A model generated the notes under the pieces. It ran no database searches and was not told where the DNA came from. It saw nothing but the letters and a program-made list of their open reading frames with translations. A DNA stretch of 64,000 nt from Dictyobacter formicarum (GTDB lineage: Bacteria; Chloroflexota; Ktedonobacteria; Ktedonobacterales; Ktedonobacteraceae), in NCBI RefSeq assembly GCF_016587435.1, contig NZ_BNJJ01000004.1, positions 451,889 to 515,888 on the forward strand. Reading direction: 5' to 3'. Every line of letters starts with the position of its first letter. Positions within the stretch are counted from its first letter, which is position 1. The translations under genes and the position numbers were made by a program. Below are positions 9,901 to 16,279 of the stretch, piece after piece.

Positions 9901-10540
9901 CGCTCTAAGCATCAACTGGGGTGCCTGGTCCGAGGTGGGACTGGCGGCCGCCCAGGCCAACCGTGGTGCTCGCCTGGCGCAGCGAGGAATAAAAAACATC
10001 TCTCCACAGCAGGGCCTGGCCGCACTCGAATTATTGTTGTGGAACGACAAAGCCCAGGTGGGTGCAATGCCCTTTGATGTCGCCCAATGGCAGCAGTTCT
10101 ATCCATCTGTCAGTAACTCTGCCATGTTTGCTCGACTGCTGGCGGACAGGGAGGATACAGTTGAGATCGTTGAGAGCGCCTATGCCCAGAAGAAACTGGC
10201 CGTCAGCGCACTTCAGGCGCAGACGTTAGATGAGCGTGAGCAACTCGTGCAGAGCTATCTGCGTGAGCACATCGCGCGCATCTTACGTATTCCCATTGCC
10301 AGACTCGACAGCCAGCGACAGCTACATACTCTGGGGATTGACTCACTGATGGCGGTCGAATTGAAAAATCAGATCGAGGCCGATACCGAGATCACCGTTC
10401 CGGTCGTGCTCTTATTACAAGGAACCTCTATACGCGAGCTAGCCAACTACTTATTGACCGAGCTAGCCAGCAAAGCAGCCTATAGTGAACAATGGGCAGC
10501 TTCAGAAGAAGCCGATATGTCAGATGCCCTGACACACTAA
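3920..10540 (+). CDS. Type I highly reducing polyketide synthase, KS-AT-DH-ER-KR-ACP
   Basis: A single-module synthase of 2206 residues. KS is at about 5-430 with Cys175, His311 and His351. AT is at about 535-850 with GHSMGE (Ser632) and VASH (732-735), a motif pointing to methylmalonyl-CoA. DH is at about 915-1200 with His947 and HPALFDACLQ (Asp1122). ER is at about 1488-1803 with its NADPH motif from 1627. KR is at about 1825-2010 with GGLGGLG, Tyr1974, and LKD without the A-type Trp, so B-type. ACP has Ser2142 in GIDSL. There is no thioesterase, so it probably works iteratively, like mycocerosate- or hglE-type lipid synthases, and hands the chain to another enzyme. The DH motif reads HRMQDNAILP, with Asp where Gly is usual. 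The start is the ATG after AAGGAG (3905-3910); upstream codons lack a ribosome site. Confidence 0.95.
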   Translation: MSVKEPVAIVGMGCRFPGAKNLSAFWQLLLDGTDAIKEIPAERFDVDAVYDPTPGSAGKLITRWGGFLEDIDQFDPYFFGISPREAARMDPQQRLLLEVAWEALEDAGIPAEKLVGSATGVFVGMSTNDYEDLAFQNKESIDLYMMTGCSRGVASGRISYILDLQGPSMTIDTACSSSLVAVHLACQSIWSGECTLALAGGTNLILGPEQGLGFSKMGLLAPDGRCKTFDARANGFVRSEGVGTVVLKPLSQALADRDPIYCVIRGSAVNNDGRTSGLLVTPGVKSQEDVMRKAYLDAGVAPEQVQYVEAHGTGTIVGDRVEVTAIGTVCGAKRPQDQPCLIGSVKTNIGHSEGAAGMAGLLKVALSLKHGLIPPNLHLQQPHPQLPLQELHLQIPQEITRWRKDGRPALAGVSSFGISATNAHMVLEQAPSNIQVSSSRGSQTEQPLAHLLTLSAQTSEALIALARVYQEHFGCRAGDAAINFSDICYTANCRRSQHSQRLAVVAHSTNEMLEQLAAFVQGEDRQGIVAGTAPSQTPKIAFVFPGQGSQWLGMGRELLQQEPIFRQTLEQCESLMRPFVDWSLLDILINVDDMELLNRIDIVQPALFSIELALAALWRSWGIQPDAVVGHSMGELAAAVVAGALSAQDAMQVICQRSLLLKRVAGKGCMAVVELSLPEAQKLLIGYEEQVSIATSNGPNTTVLAGDLASIEILMQKLQKQKIYCSLIRVDVASHSAHMDVLLPELRQALLNLQPQEASIAFYSTVTASPLDASMQLDAGYWAQNIRQPVLFYPTIKRLLEDDYHIFLEISPHPILMGAVKETLQSETRAGTALPSLRRAMPERATLLETLGHLYTRGVNIDFNQFYVETGQCIPVPTYPWQRERFWLTEHDTRPVPVTKRGHARTRPGSASGHPMLGPWMTSAARPGEYCWEFDLDCDTFAYLRDHRMQDNAILPATAYLELALAAAREIFGVGSYPLEHVVFKKALFLPEDSVQHMQLIIAPEMPGSASFQLFSLQDEQVSTQSQWELHAQGRLLLRQDAQHAAEILPMALEQMQRQSSHVIAGDAHYQQMSAVGLQYGPAFRGVERIWQADGQALCQIAVATDIASNIDKYQFHPALFDACLQTVLAALPPHILADEEAKGPIVPIQIEHMQLYQPIHTGLWSYACMSLEQPEQSNQFELCWEIFNQEGQRVLEARGVRLQRLGTETRPASQTDEAEITDWLYEIQWTEERADEEHSVGAAAARQREKGSWLILADRLGVAQQVAEFLHTSGDNVIFVYPGDTFQELIPFAHYQLNPARPAEFRQFLQTVCEANLSPCHGILHFWSLEAQSSGGVELATLAEAELLGCGSTLHLLQAIEQISWQQLPRLWLITNGVQAIDQGSPTISVAQSPLWGLGRTIVYEHPELRCARVDLGADIRPAEIQSLFQLIYNDAPEDQIALRGYQRYMARLSKVDPITLNTVPATRSFERGNPLLHNVQPCRIDIPTPGSLDNLCLTPTSRTKPGPGEVEIQVSAAGLNFKDVLFALGMLDYQHGAVHFGHECAGRITALGEGVEGLHVGDEVIAVSAPACFSRFVVKQASFVVPKPRHLSFEEAATTSIVFLTAYYALTYVGRLMKGERVLIHAASGGVGLAAVQIARQIGAEIFATAGSPEKREFLRSLGIQHVMDSRSLSFADEIMELTHGQGVDVVLNSLAGEALTRSFALLANHGRFLELGKKDIQHNSRLNLAPFEKNLSFSAIDISLLLRERPQLMMSMLREILLQFESRTFTPLPTRTFPLAETIDAFRWLAQARQIGKVAISFESVAAEKKTTTVSERSLFKASSTYLITGGLGGLGLTIVQWMVEQGARHIVLVGRSSPSESAQKILAELKRQDVDVVVAQADITDRQQVANVLNQVKVSMPPLRGILHAAAILKDGILLQTSIERLQEVMAPKMLGAWNLHSLTADLPLDFFVCFSSTASLIGLPGQGNYSAANAFLDALAHYRRAQGLAALSINWGAWSEVGLAAAQANRGARLAQRGIKNISPQQGLAALELLLWNDKAQVGAMPFDVAQWQQFYPSVSNSAMFARLLADREDTVEIVESAYAQKKLAVSALQAQTLDEREQLVQSYLREHIARILRIPIARLDSQRQLHTLGIDSLMAVELKNQIEADTEITVPVVLLLQGTSIRELANYLLTELASKAAYSEQWAASEEADMSDALTH

Positions 10541-10560
10541 AAAACTTTAAAGAGTTTTAC

Positions 10561-10627
10561 AGTAGAAATAATATATAATGCGGAGCAGGTGCCAGGCACC
10601 TGCTCCGCATTATATATTATTTCTACT
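10561..10627. terminator. Perfect 67-nt palindrome between convergent genes
   Basis: Arms 10561-10593 and 10595-10627 are exact reverse complements around one central base (A10594). The right arm runs over the stop codon of the convergent oxidase gene. There is no T-tract. It probably terminates or insulates both transcripts. Confidence 0.7.
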
Positions 10628-12044
10628 AACTGAAATCCTGCATTATTTCGCGCGCTGCGCGTGCACCTTCCCTGGCTCCGCCTTCCATATAGCCCTGGAA
10701 CTCGACCGAGCAATGTTCGCCCGCGAAGTGAATGGGCCCCTGGCGCACGCCCTCATAGCCGGCAAAGCTGGTATATTGTCCGATACGCCAGCAGGCGTAG
10801 CTACCCAACAGATGAGGATCGCCGGTTGGATAGCTCAACGCTGCCTTTCCGGTGTAGTGAAGGGTGATACCGGGGAAGACGCGCTCCAATTGTTGCAAGC
10901 AGTGCTGAGCATAGAGCTGGATGATCTGCGAATCCTCTGTGGTAGAATAGGGCGCCTGTGGTGTATAGGAGGCCCCTCGGTGCCCACTTGTATAATTGAC
11001 GAGCAAACCACTGGAGCCTGTCTGACCAAGGGATGTATCCCAGAACGTCTGAATATCCAGGTCTGTGATGACAAAGCCACTGTGAAGTTGGGGCCAGGGA
11101 CCATCCTCGTACCAGTAAGGCTGGTCAAATTGTAAGAAGAGCTTGGAGATGGTACCATAGCTAAGCTCTTCGATCGCGGTTTGCTTCAAGGAATCAAACC
11201 CGGCTCGCTGGTAATCTATATGGCGTAGTGTGCTGAATGGCAGTGTGAGGATCGCATGGTCGCAATGCACTTCCTTGTGACCATCAGCCGTGGTGAACGT
11301 CAAGGTAAGCGATGAATCGCCCTTGCGTTCGATTGACAGCAGTTGATGCTGTAAGTGGATGCATCCTTTGGGTAGGCTATGGGCAATCGCCTGCGGTAAT
11401 CGTTCATTGCCACCCACAATTTTGCTGGTGTCCTGCGCTGGCCTGGGCGTAGCCGATGCCGCTGTCTGGTCGCGCGGGCCGAACATGTAGACCAGATTAA
11501 GAGAGCTCTGCACATTTGTATCCAGGCCATAGAAACCTGTGCAGGCAGCATTTAGCAGATGCCCTATCGGAGTATCATGTCCACCATCGACATACTTTTC
11601 AATCCACTCATACACACTCAGGTGGTCGAGTCTGAATCCCGTTTCAGTAAAATGAGCGTGGGTAGTAGGAAAACCAGCTTCCTGCACCTGTTGTTGCAAG
11701 AGAGGGGCAAGCGCCTGAAAATCCCCCGTCAGTTCCCTCGAACTATAATAGCGATTAAAGAAATACATAATGTTTTGCGTGCGGTCTTTGCCCGTCTGCC
11801 CTAGATCGATCGTCGGAAGAGCAAAGCGTTTGATCAGTTGATGTATGGCATCATGTTCACCATCGATGAATTCGCCACACCATTCGCTGACCATCCCATC
11901 GGCCCAGGTGGAGGCATCGGAATGCATACGACCACCGACGCGGTTGGAGGCTTCATAAACGTCACACGCAAGCCCCGCGTCTTGCAGAGTCAGAGCAGCA
12001 TTGAGTCCCGCAATTCCTGCACCGACAATAGCGATCTGGGACAT
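10626..12044 (-). CDS. Flavin-containing amine oxidase
   Basis: A protein of about 472 residues of the FAD-dependent monoamine/L-amino-acid oxidase family, which oxidises amines or amino acids to imines with release of H2O2. The dinucleotide motif GAGIAGLNAAL is at the N-terminus, followed by EASNRVGGRM; the FAD-binding C-terminal motif is FAGEHCSVEFQGYMEGG. Two tandem ATGs exist; the second (12044) is 7 bases from AGGAG and is preferred. The longer frame adds 14 residues without a ribosome site. There is no signal peptide, so it is probably cytoplasmic. It is convergent with the polyketide synthase, so a shared pathway is only a possibility. The substrate is unknown. Confidence 0.88.
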   Translation of the reverse strand: MSQIAIVGAGIAGLNAALTLQDAGLACDVYEASNRVGGRMHSDASTWADGMVSEWCGEFIDGEHDAIHQLIKRFALPTIDLGQTGKDRTQNIMYFFNRYYSSRELTGDFQALAPLLQQQVQEAGFPTTHAHFTETGFRLDHLSVYEWIEKYVDGGHDTPIGHLLNAACTGFYGLDTNVQSSLNLVYMFGPRDQTAASATPRPAQDTSKIVGGNERLPQAIAHSLPKGCIHLQHQLLSIERKGDSSLTLTFTTADGHKEVHCDHAILTLPFSTLRHIDYQRAGFDSLKQTAIEELSYGTISKLFLQFDQPYWYEDGPWPQLHSGFVITDLDIQTFWDTSLGQTGSSGLLVNYTSGHRGASYTPQAPYSTTEDSQIIQLYAQHCLQQLERVFPGITLHYTGKAALSYPTGDPHLLGSYACWRIGQYTSFAGYEGVRQGPIHFAGEHCSVEFQGYMEGGAREGARAAREIMQDFS

Positions 12045-12196
12045 CATCCTTCTCCTATCGAGAACATCAGAAATATATGAATGCAAGATAGTAATAATCT
12101 ATCACAGTTGTCACACCAATAGAACCTTTTTTTGTTGTCCTGCTGGCTGATGAGCGGAAACATGACATCATTTCTTGAACATTTTCACGCGTGAGC

Positions 12197-12320
12197 GAGA
12201 AATCGGGCGAAAGGCCCGAACCTATGGGTGCCATTATTTTTGATGTGTTTCGATGGTCCATGCGATGGAACATTCAAAAAACATGATCCCAATAGGTTCG
12301 GGCCTTGCGCCCGATTTCTC
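12197..12320. repeat. Large imperfect palindrome with GGCCCGAACC core
   Basis: The arms 12197-12228 and 12288-12320 pair with one mismatch and one indel. The right arm, read on the minus strand, contains GCGCAAGGCCCGAACCTA, which recurs at 19326-19343 in another spacer. It lies between the ABC permease stop and the amine oxidase start (both on the minus strand). It may be a terminator or a dispersed palindromic repeat. Confidence 0.6.
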
Positions 12321-12347
12321 CTTTGACGAGCGATCCCGCCATCCCCG

Positions 12348-13997
12348 TTAGCGTCCGATGTCCTTGCGCATAAAGCGTATTGAAGCGAGCGCCAGCGCAA
12401 TGACGGTCACCGCTAGCACGCCCAGAGTATCCCCAAGTGGCAAGCCGTGGATCAACGGAGCACCATAATAATAGAAGGCAGATAGCTTTAGTGTCGTTTC
12501 AGGCCAATTCAACTCTGGCCCCACAAAGGTAATGAAGAACCAGATTACCAGCAAGAAGCTTAAAAGGCCAGTGTCCACAGCTGTTCGCAGCCAGCCGGCC
12601 AGCAGATAGCCAAGAGCGGCAATCAGCAATCCGAGCGGAATAATCGACAGAGTCGCAGCGGCCAGATTACCGTTATCAAGCGTCAGACCAGAAGCAAGCG
12701 AAGACAAGGACGTAGCGGCCAGCGTCACCAGGCCCATGAACACAGTAGCGGTAGTAAGTGCTCCGAAGCGTGCCAGCAAGACTGTCAGGCGCGCTTGTGG
12801 CGTTGCCAGCACCATTTCATGCAGACCATCCTCTTCATCCGCGGACCAGCGGTTGGCCTGGGTAACAGCAAAGGTCATGATGAGTAGAGGTAACAGAATG
12901 AAGAGGGTGCTGAGCAAGGCAGCATTAGTAGCGACATCGTTACCACCAACTTTTGTGATCAGATCTTTCAGCAGCGGCGAGCTCTGGTAAATCGAGGATA
13001 GCTTATCCTCGGTTTGTTTGACGATTACGACTACCCATGCAGCAAATCCAGCGATACCCAGCGTCCACCATAAGGCTGGAACCAGGATCATCCCCAGGCT
13101 GCGTGTGTAGACAGAGCGCAGAGACCAGGCATTCACCGGTAGAGCCTGTTCTGGTCGCACGCTTCTCTCGGGCAAGCGTAGCCAGCGTGGCAATGGCACC
13201 GTTCCTCCGACATCGCGCAGCGCAAAGAGGCTTAGCGCCGCCCCGCTCAACACAAGGCTCAAGGCTAGAAGAACTACTAGCGCGCCATAATTGGTACCAT
13301 ACGAAGGGATGAGAGGTTTGCTCAGGTTATAGTAGTAGACGGGCGAAAAACGGCTGATCCATTCAGTGTTGGGGATGACACGATGAAGCATATCTATCAC
13401 GATAAAGATCAGCAATAAGGCCCCGGTCACCCCAGAGGCCGTGCCACGTTCCTGCGCAAACTGCGAGAGCAGTAGCGCGATAGATCCAAAGACGCCAGCA
13501 ACCAGCACCACGTCCAGGCCAAAGAACAAGCCATCGGCCAGGCTAAAGCCCGCGTTGACATGCTGACCACCCGCGAAGGACAGCAGGCCGATCAGCAGCC
13601 CCATCCCCAGCAAAGCGGTCCAGATGGCCGCCAGCTTTTCCAGCGCGACACGCCAGCGTCCACGTGGTAACGATAGCAGGGCATCCATAGAGCCGCGTTC
13701 CTCTTCGCCGCGCAACAGGCGACTGCAGGCAATGAGCGGCCAGATTGCTATGATCAGGATCGTAAAACCATATTTAAAGGTCGCATAGCCGCCCGGTGTA
13801 TCTACCGCTACTGGCTCAGCCAGCCAGTTATACGAGCTAGCCAGGCTGACAAGCGAGGCACGCGCCTGTGGTGTTTCCACCAGTGAAGGATAGGCAGAGA
13901 GGACCGCGTATATAAGCAGGCCAATGCCCACACCCCAGCCCAGAATGGCGATGCGCGCCTCGCGCAAAGTCTTGAGATAGATACTAGTGAACCACAT
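12348..13997 (-). CDS. ABC-2 type exporter permease, duplicated 12-TM form
   Basis: A 549-residue integral membrane protein with about 12 hydrophobic segments arranged as two similar halves (about 1-270 and 280-549). This is the architecture of the fused ABC-2 permeases of tetronasin/polyether-type exporters (TnrB-like). RLLRGEEERGSMDALLSLP in half one and ADEEDGLHEMVLATP in half two are the equivalent coupling-helix segments that meet the ATPase. The start overlaps the end of the ATPase gene by 14 bases, so the two are translationally coupled. It probably exports a lipid or amphiphilic small molecule. The ligand is unknown. Confidence 0.85.
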   Translation of the reverse strand: MWFTSIYLKTLREARIAILGWGVGIGLLIYAVLSAYPSLVETPQARASLVSLASSYNWLAEPVAVDTPGGYATFKYGFTILIIAIWPLIACSRLLRGEEERGSMDALLSLPRGRWRVALEKLAAIWTALLGMGLLIGLLSFAGGQHVNAGFSLADGLFFGLDVVLVAGVFGSIALLLSQFAQERGTASGVTGALLLIFIVIDMLHRVIPNTEWISRFSPVYYYNLSKPLIPSYGTNYGALVVLLALSLVLSGAALSLFALRDVGGTVPLPRWLRLPERSVRPEQALPVNAWSLRSVYTRSLGMILVPALWWTLGIAGFAAWVVVIVKQTEDKLSSIYQSSPLLKDLITKVGGNDVATNAALLSTLFILLPLLIMTFAVTQANRWSADEEDGLHEMVLATPQARLTVLLARFGALTTATVFMGLVTLAATSLSSLASGLTLDNGNLAAATLSIIPLGLLIAALGYLLAGWLRTAVDTGLLSFLLVIWFFITFVGPELNWPETTLKLSAFYYYGAPLIHGLPLGDTLGVLAVTVIALALASIRFMRKDIGR

Positions 13998-14913
13998 GAC
14001 TGGCCTCCCTGTTGACTACGCCGTCGCCTTCGTAGTAGCGCATAAAGATGTCTTCCAGACTGGGTTCGTGGCTGGTCAAACTCATAACGGGATACCTGGC
14101 CGCCGCTTTGATCACCGCGTCCGCCTGACCCTGCACAAAGAGTCGCACGGCATGACCATCGGCCAGCGTTTCTACCTGCTCTACCCCGTTCAGTTCTTTG
14201 AACTCCTCAACAGGCACAACATTGGCAAAGGTAATCGTAATTTCATGGCGCTTAATGTCCTTCAAATCCTCTACCAATCCAACCCGTACCAGCTGACCCT
14301 CACGGATGATTGCCACTCGTTTGCAGGTTTGCTCTACCTCGGTCAGGACATGCGAAGAAAGGAAAACCGTGCGCCCGTCATCACGCACTTCTTTAACCAT
14401 GCGCTCAAACTCTTGCTGGTTCAACGGATCCAGGCCACTGGTTGGTTCATCTAGAATGAGCAGGCGGGGACGATGCATAAAGGCCTGAATGATACCAATT
14501 TTGCGCTTATTGCCAGTGGAATAATGGCGGAACTTACGGCTGGGATCAAATTCCATCCGTGCGATCAACTGCTTGAGATACGCCTGGTCGACGCCGCCGC
14601 GTAAATGTCCAAAGTACGCCAAAATCTGCCCGCCAGTCAGGCTAGGATCCAGCGAAAGCTCGCCAGGCAGATAGCCGACTAACCGCTTGATCTCTACCGA
14701 TTGTTGCCAGACATCCAGTCCAGCGATACGGGCCGTGCCTGAGTTAGCGCGCAACAGCGCCATTAGCAAGCGAATCGTCGTCGTCTTGCCCGCGCCATTG
14801 GGACCGAGAAAACCAAAGGCCTCACCCTCTTCCACCTGGAAGGAAACATCATTAATACCGCGTTTATTACCATAGCGCTTGGTCAGGCTGTTTACTTCGA
14901 TCATTGCAGTCAT
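13984..14913 (-). CDS. ABC exporter ATP-binding protein
   Basis: A 309-residue ATPase partner of the downstream permease. Walker A is GPNGAGKTT (37-45), the signature loop is YSTGNKRK (a divergent form common in ABC-2 drug exporters), Walker B is LLILDEP and the switch is SSH. After the ATPase core (about 1-220) comes a C-terminal ferredoxin-like extension typical of DrrA/TnrB-type subunits, ending in SLEDIFMRYY. The ATG start has a GGAGGGGGG site upstream. In relatives, this pair is led by a TetR repressor gene; here only a stub of one remains upstream. Confidence 0.9.
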   Translation of the reverse strand: MTAMIEVNSLTKRYGNKRGINDVSFQVEEGEAFGFLGPNGAGKTTTIRLLMALLRANSGTARIAGLDVWQQSVEIKRLVGYLPGELSLDPSLTGGQILAYFGHLRGGVDQAYLKQLIARMEFDPSRKFRHYSTGNKRKIGIIQAFMHRPRLLILDEPTSGLDPLNQQEFERMVKEVRDDGRTVFLSSHVLTEVEQTCKRVAIIREGQLVRVGLVEDLKDIKRHEITITFANVVPVEEFKELNGVEQVETLADGHAVRLFVQGQADAVIKAAARYPVMSLTSHEPSLEDIFMRYYEGDGVVNREASHVVH

Positions 14914-14968
14914 GACACTATCCCCCCTCCTCTTGTGGGGTAATAAAGCTTTTCTTCTGCTATAAATG

Positions 14969-15031
14969 TCACATTACGAGAATAGCATTGCGTCTGGCCG
15001 CATTGGTATGGGTGTTGACAATGCGGGCCAT
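14969..15031 (-). pseudogene. N-terminal stub of a TetR-family repressor gene
   Basis: Minus-strand frame with ATG at 15031, GGAG five bases upstream, and 20 codons (MARIVNTHTNAARRNAILVM) before a TGA. This is the start expected of TetR proteins that open with a short basic helix ending in ARRNAIL. The helix-turn-helix and ligand domain are missing, as if an internal deletion brought the stub close to the ATPase gene. A leader peptide of the exporter operon is the alternative. Confidence 0.5.
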
Positions 15032-15048
15032 AGATTCTCCTCTCTCTA

Positions 15049-15075
15049 TTAATAGACAGAATATCTGTTTATTAA
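15049..15075 (-). promoter_or_regulatory. Operator-like repeat upstream of the ABC exporter
   Basis: TTAATAGACAGA (15049-15060), a 3-base spacer, then TCTGTTTATTAA (15064-15075): 11 of 12 positions are symmetric. The size and symmetry suit a TetR dimer. It sits just upstream of the TetR stub and exporter genes, in an AT-rich stretch suitable for a promoter. Confidence 0.5.
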
Positions 15076-15089
15076 TTAATAGTAATATA

Positions 15090-15137
15090 GCCCAAGAATA
15101 AGGCGCTGTCAATCGTAATAATGCCTTATTCTTGGGC
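15090..15137 (-). terminator. 15-bp hairpin downstream of the 15223-15771 gene
   Basis: GCCCAAGAATAAGGC (15090-15104) and its exact complement (15123-15137) with an 18-base loop. It is followed on the minus strand by an AT-rich stretch. It probably ends the membrane protein transcript and separates it from the exporter promoter. Confidence 0.6.
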
Positions 15138-15222
15138 GGTGAAGAGGCGGCTTCTCAGCGCTAAGAATGTGTCCGCATAAGAAATGGGAAAAGCTGCATA
15201 TAGTATTAAATAGGTGATGATA

Positions 15223-15771
15223 TTATTCCTGAGGTTCGTTTTCCACCGGATAGCGCTCGAAGGCGATATAGATAAGACTATCCCATGCATTGTGGATGCC
15301 GATGAACAGGAGCAGTATCGTAACTGCGCCGATGCCAAATAGCGTTGGTACCGGATGGCTGGAGAGTAGCAGTGCCTCCACGATGAGTGCTGTGTAGGAG
15401 ATGAGCGGAATGACCATATGCCACAGCCAATCTTCCATGACCGGCTTATAGTCATCCTGACGGAGTGTCCGGCGTATAACGATGACAATGTATGCGACCC
15501 CTCCCACACCGCAGAGGCCGAGTATAAGGCCCGCATTCCAGAGCACCTGCCACGGAGCGTTGAGCGTTACGGCGATGAGAAGCGCGGCACAGAAATGCAC
15601 AACGTTCGGCGTGCCGAAGGCCCCAATTGTTACACTGCCCCTGTGCGTCCGCAACCCCGCGATCAAGGTGACCACCACGAACATTAATCCAGTCAACGCC
15701 GCAGCAGCGGAGCCTATGATGACGTAAAAGTTTGCCCAACCCGTAAGAGGGGATGCTACAGCCTCTGGCAT
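15223..15771 (-). CDS. Conserved membrane protein of unknown function
   Basis: A protein of about 182 residues with five hydrophobic segments (beginning GWANFYVIIGSAAAALTGLM), short loops and a short charged C-terminus (ERYPVENEPQE). I do not recognise the family. The motif ALTGLMFVV(V/T)LI near the first helix resembles a group of 4-5 TM proteins seen in soil bacteria, with no known role. The start ATG at 15771 has AAGGA 10 bases upstream; the longer open frame to 15957 has no ribosome site and reads unlike protein. It stands alone between a spacer of about 500 bases and the ABC exporter promoter. Confidence 0.6.
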   Translation of the reverse strand: MPEAVASPLTGWANFYVIIGSAAAALTGLMFVVVTLIAGLRTHRGSVTIGAFGTPNVVHFCAALLIAVTLNAPWQVLWNAGLILGLCGVGGVAYIVIVIRRTLRQDDYKPVMEDWLWHMVIPLISYTALIVEALLLSSHPVPTLFGIGAVTILLLFIGIHNAWDSLIYIAFERYPVENEPQE

Positions 15772-16279
15772 AATAGAGCTTCCTTTCAATGGATATGCAG
15801 ATAATGACAATTTATATGCCTCCTCACTAATGGAGAGAGGTAAGGCCGAATAGGTGAAATCGGATATTAAGCTGTTGCATTGGACGGCGTTATGAACCCG
15901 CTTGTGGCGAACATCCATCAGTATAACACAATCCCGTAGGTGTGCCCTCGCGGGCACTTCAGGCCTCGCCGCTCGAAAACGCCTCTACGAATTGCTGATC
16001 TATTTCTTATAGTTTAGTAGCCCAATATGGCTATGTTTTATTGAATATCAGGATGTGTCAATGTAATTCATGCTATGCTAGTCCCAGCAGTAAGCAAGCA
16101 GAGGTTCTTTCGACTCCGCCCGAGGAATAGGCAGGCGTCTTTGAACTAGCTTATCGTGAGTGCAAGGCATCAATGCGTATGCACTTGCAGGCAGTTCCTG
16201 GTTCCTCATACTCATGCCCGGCGTAGGATTGCTGTCAGTTGTATAGATGGGAATCGATTAATACGGACAAGAGGTTGTC
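15772..16279. other. 508-base spacer without a gene
   Basis: No coding sequence could be supported on either strand. A short GTGCCC-TCGC-GGGCAC hairpin is at 15942-15957. The part next to 16280 probably holds the sedolisin promoter; no strong -35/-10 pair stands out. Confidence 0.4.

Noticed and set aside
10578..11135. 185-residue frame antisense to the amine oxidase
   Set aside because: Overlaps the 67-nt palindrome and a clearly coding gene; no ribosome site.
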